Assembly: GCF_017874575.1 (NCBI RefSeq)
Contig: NZ_JAGGLU010000001.1
Coordinates: 248,001-312,000, forward strand
DNA: 64,000 bases
Direction: 5' to 3'
Source of the DNA: Lactobacillus colini
GTDB taxonomy: Bacteria; Bacillota; Bacilli; Lactobacillales; Lactobacillaceae
A model generated the notes under the pieces. It was not told the origin of the DNA and searched no databases. It saw only the letters and a list, made by a program, of their open reading frames with translations. Below, piece after piece: positions 63,796 to 64,000 of the stretch; positions within the stretch are counted from its first letter, which is position 1; every line of letters begins with the position of its first letter. The translations under genes were made by a program, and so were the position numbers.

Positions 63796-63879
63796 GATAG
63801 CTATCTTTTACCTAAAGATCATATTTGGCAGAATTCAATTATCTATCAATATGATACATTACTCATCCTTAAATGTCAT

Positions 63880-63893
63880 TGTAAGCGTTATCA
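63880..63893 (+). promoter_or_regulatory. perfect cre box of the rhaB promoter region
   Basis: TGTAAGCGTTATCA fits the cre consensus at every position and nearly equals the box at 54362-54375. It lies 48 bp before the rhaB start, in the divergent region. Confidence 0.8.
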
Positions 63894-63941
63894 AATAAAT
63901 GTATAAATAATGTGTAAGGTTTGAAAGCGTGGTGAATATAA

Positions 63942-64000
63942 TTGACAAACACATACGTAGCTGTTGATATTGGGGCTTCTAGCGGGCGTTTAATGTTATC
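63942..64000 (+). CDS. rhaB: rhamnulokinase, N-terminal start (cut by window edge)
   Basis: The frame starts with TTG at 63942, directly behind an in-frame TAA, so no earlier start exists; GGTGA (63931-63935) is 6 bp upstream. The 19 visible codons read TNTYVAVDIGASSGRLML, the phosphate-binding start of FGGY kinases and specifically the DIGASSGR form of rhamnulokinase (RhaB). It would phosphorylate L-rhamnulose in rhamnose breakdown. The rest lies outside the window. A neighbouring AraC gene and cre box support the call. Confidence 0.8.
   Translation, partial: MTNTYVAVDIGASSGRLML

Noticed and set aside
63932-63970. GTG at 63932 as rhaB start
   Set aside because: It is in another frame and meets a stop after eleven codons; the DIGASSGR frame starts with TTG at 63942.

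Overview
The window is a low-GC Gram-positive chromosome segment that reads as a host-associated Lactobacillus of the acidophilus/crispatus/johnsonii type. The reasons are strong GGAGG-type ribosome binding sites, SLAP (Lactobacillus S-layer-type) wall-binding repeats, a YSIRK/LPxTG mucus-binding adhesin with Mub repeats, many CcpA (cre) boxes, and a pcp gene next to DUF969/DUF979. I cannot fix the species from the sequence alone. No tRNA, rRNA, CRISPR array, replication origin or prophage was seen.

Layout. 1-11 kb: the end of an amidohydrolase gene, a large secreted subtilisin-type proteinase with three C-terminal SLAP repeats, the 3' remnant of a GH1 glucosidase, a 1192-residue mucus-binding protein with three 181-residue repeats, and an Old Yellow Enzyme reductase behind a clear operator dyad. 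11-18 kb: a nitroreductase, then a compact six-gene operon: GntR/UTRA regulator, M20 peptidase, Ntn-type glycosylasparaginase-like hydrolase, a shortened GrdB-like protein, a PTS EIIC and CutC. It is the best candidate here for an undescribed pathway. 18-34.9 kb: a nucleoside phosphorylase, an RpiR regulator, a NatAB-type ABC exporter, a lipoprotein hydrolase, a D-2-hydroxyacid dehydrogenase, RecQ, an orphan DXS-like enzyme, a patatin, a MacB-type ABC system, and DUF969-DUF979-pcp (pyroglutamate release and probably its transport).

35-44.3 kb: a catabolic island with a fumarase-superfamily lyase and LysR on the minus strand, divergent from an SLC13-type transporter, two enolase-superfamily dehydratases, a CitMHS-type transporter, an alpha/beta esterase and a second LysR. 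It looks like a sugar-acid or dicarboxylate pathway of unknown substrate. 44.4-49.4 kb: a decay hotspot with a 5'-truncated, frameshifted LPxTG adhesin, gene and intron fragments, and a SLAP-CAP secreted protein gene split by an intact group II intron (47107-49041) lying antisense to it. Removing exactly this intron restores the host frame (1233 nt, 410 codons plus stop), and the insertion lies just behind a terminator-like hairpin, as for group IIC introns.

49.7-64 kb: two secreted cysteine-peptidase wall proteins (NlpC/P60 and C39-like), an MFS transporter, an AraC regulator, a GH78 alpha-L-rhamnosidase behind a perfect cre box, fumarase plus fumarate reductase flavoprotein, a GlcD-type FAD oxidase, a second AraC regulator and, at the right edge, the start of rhamnulokinase (rhaB) behind another perfect cre box. 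The right end therefore looks like a glucose-repressed rhamnoside/rhamnose utilisation region interleaved with a C4-dicarboxylate reduction branch.
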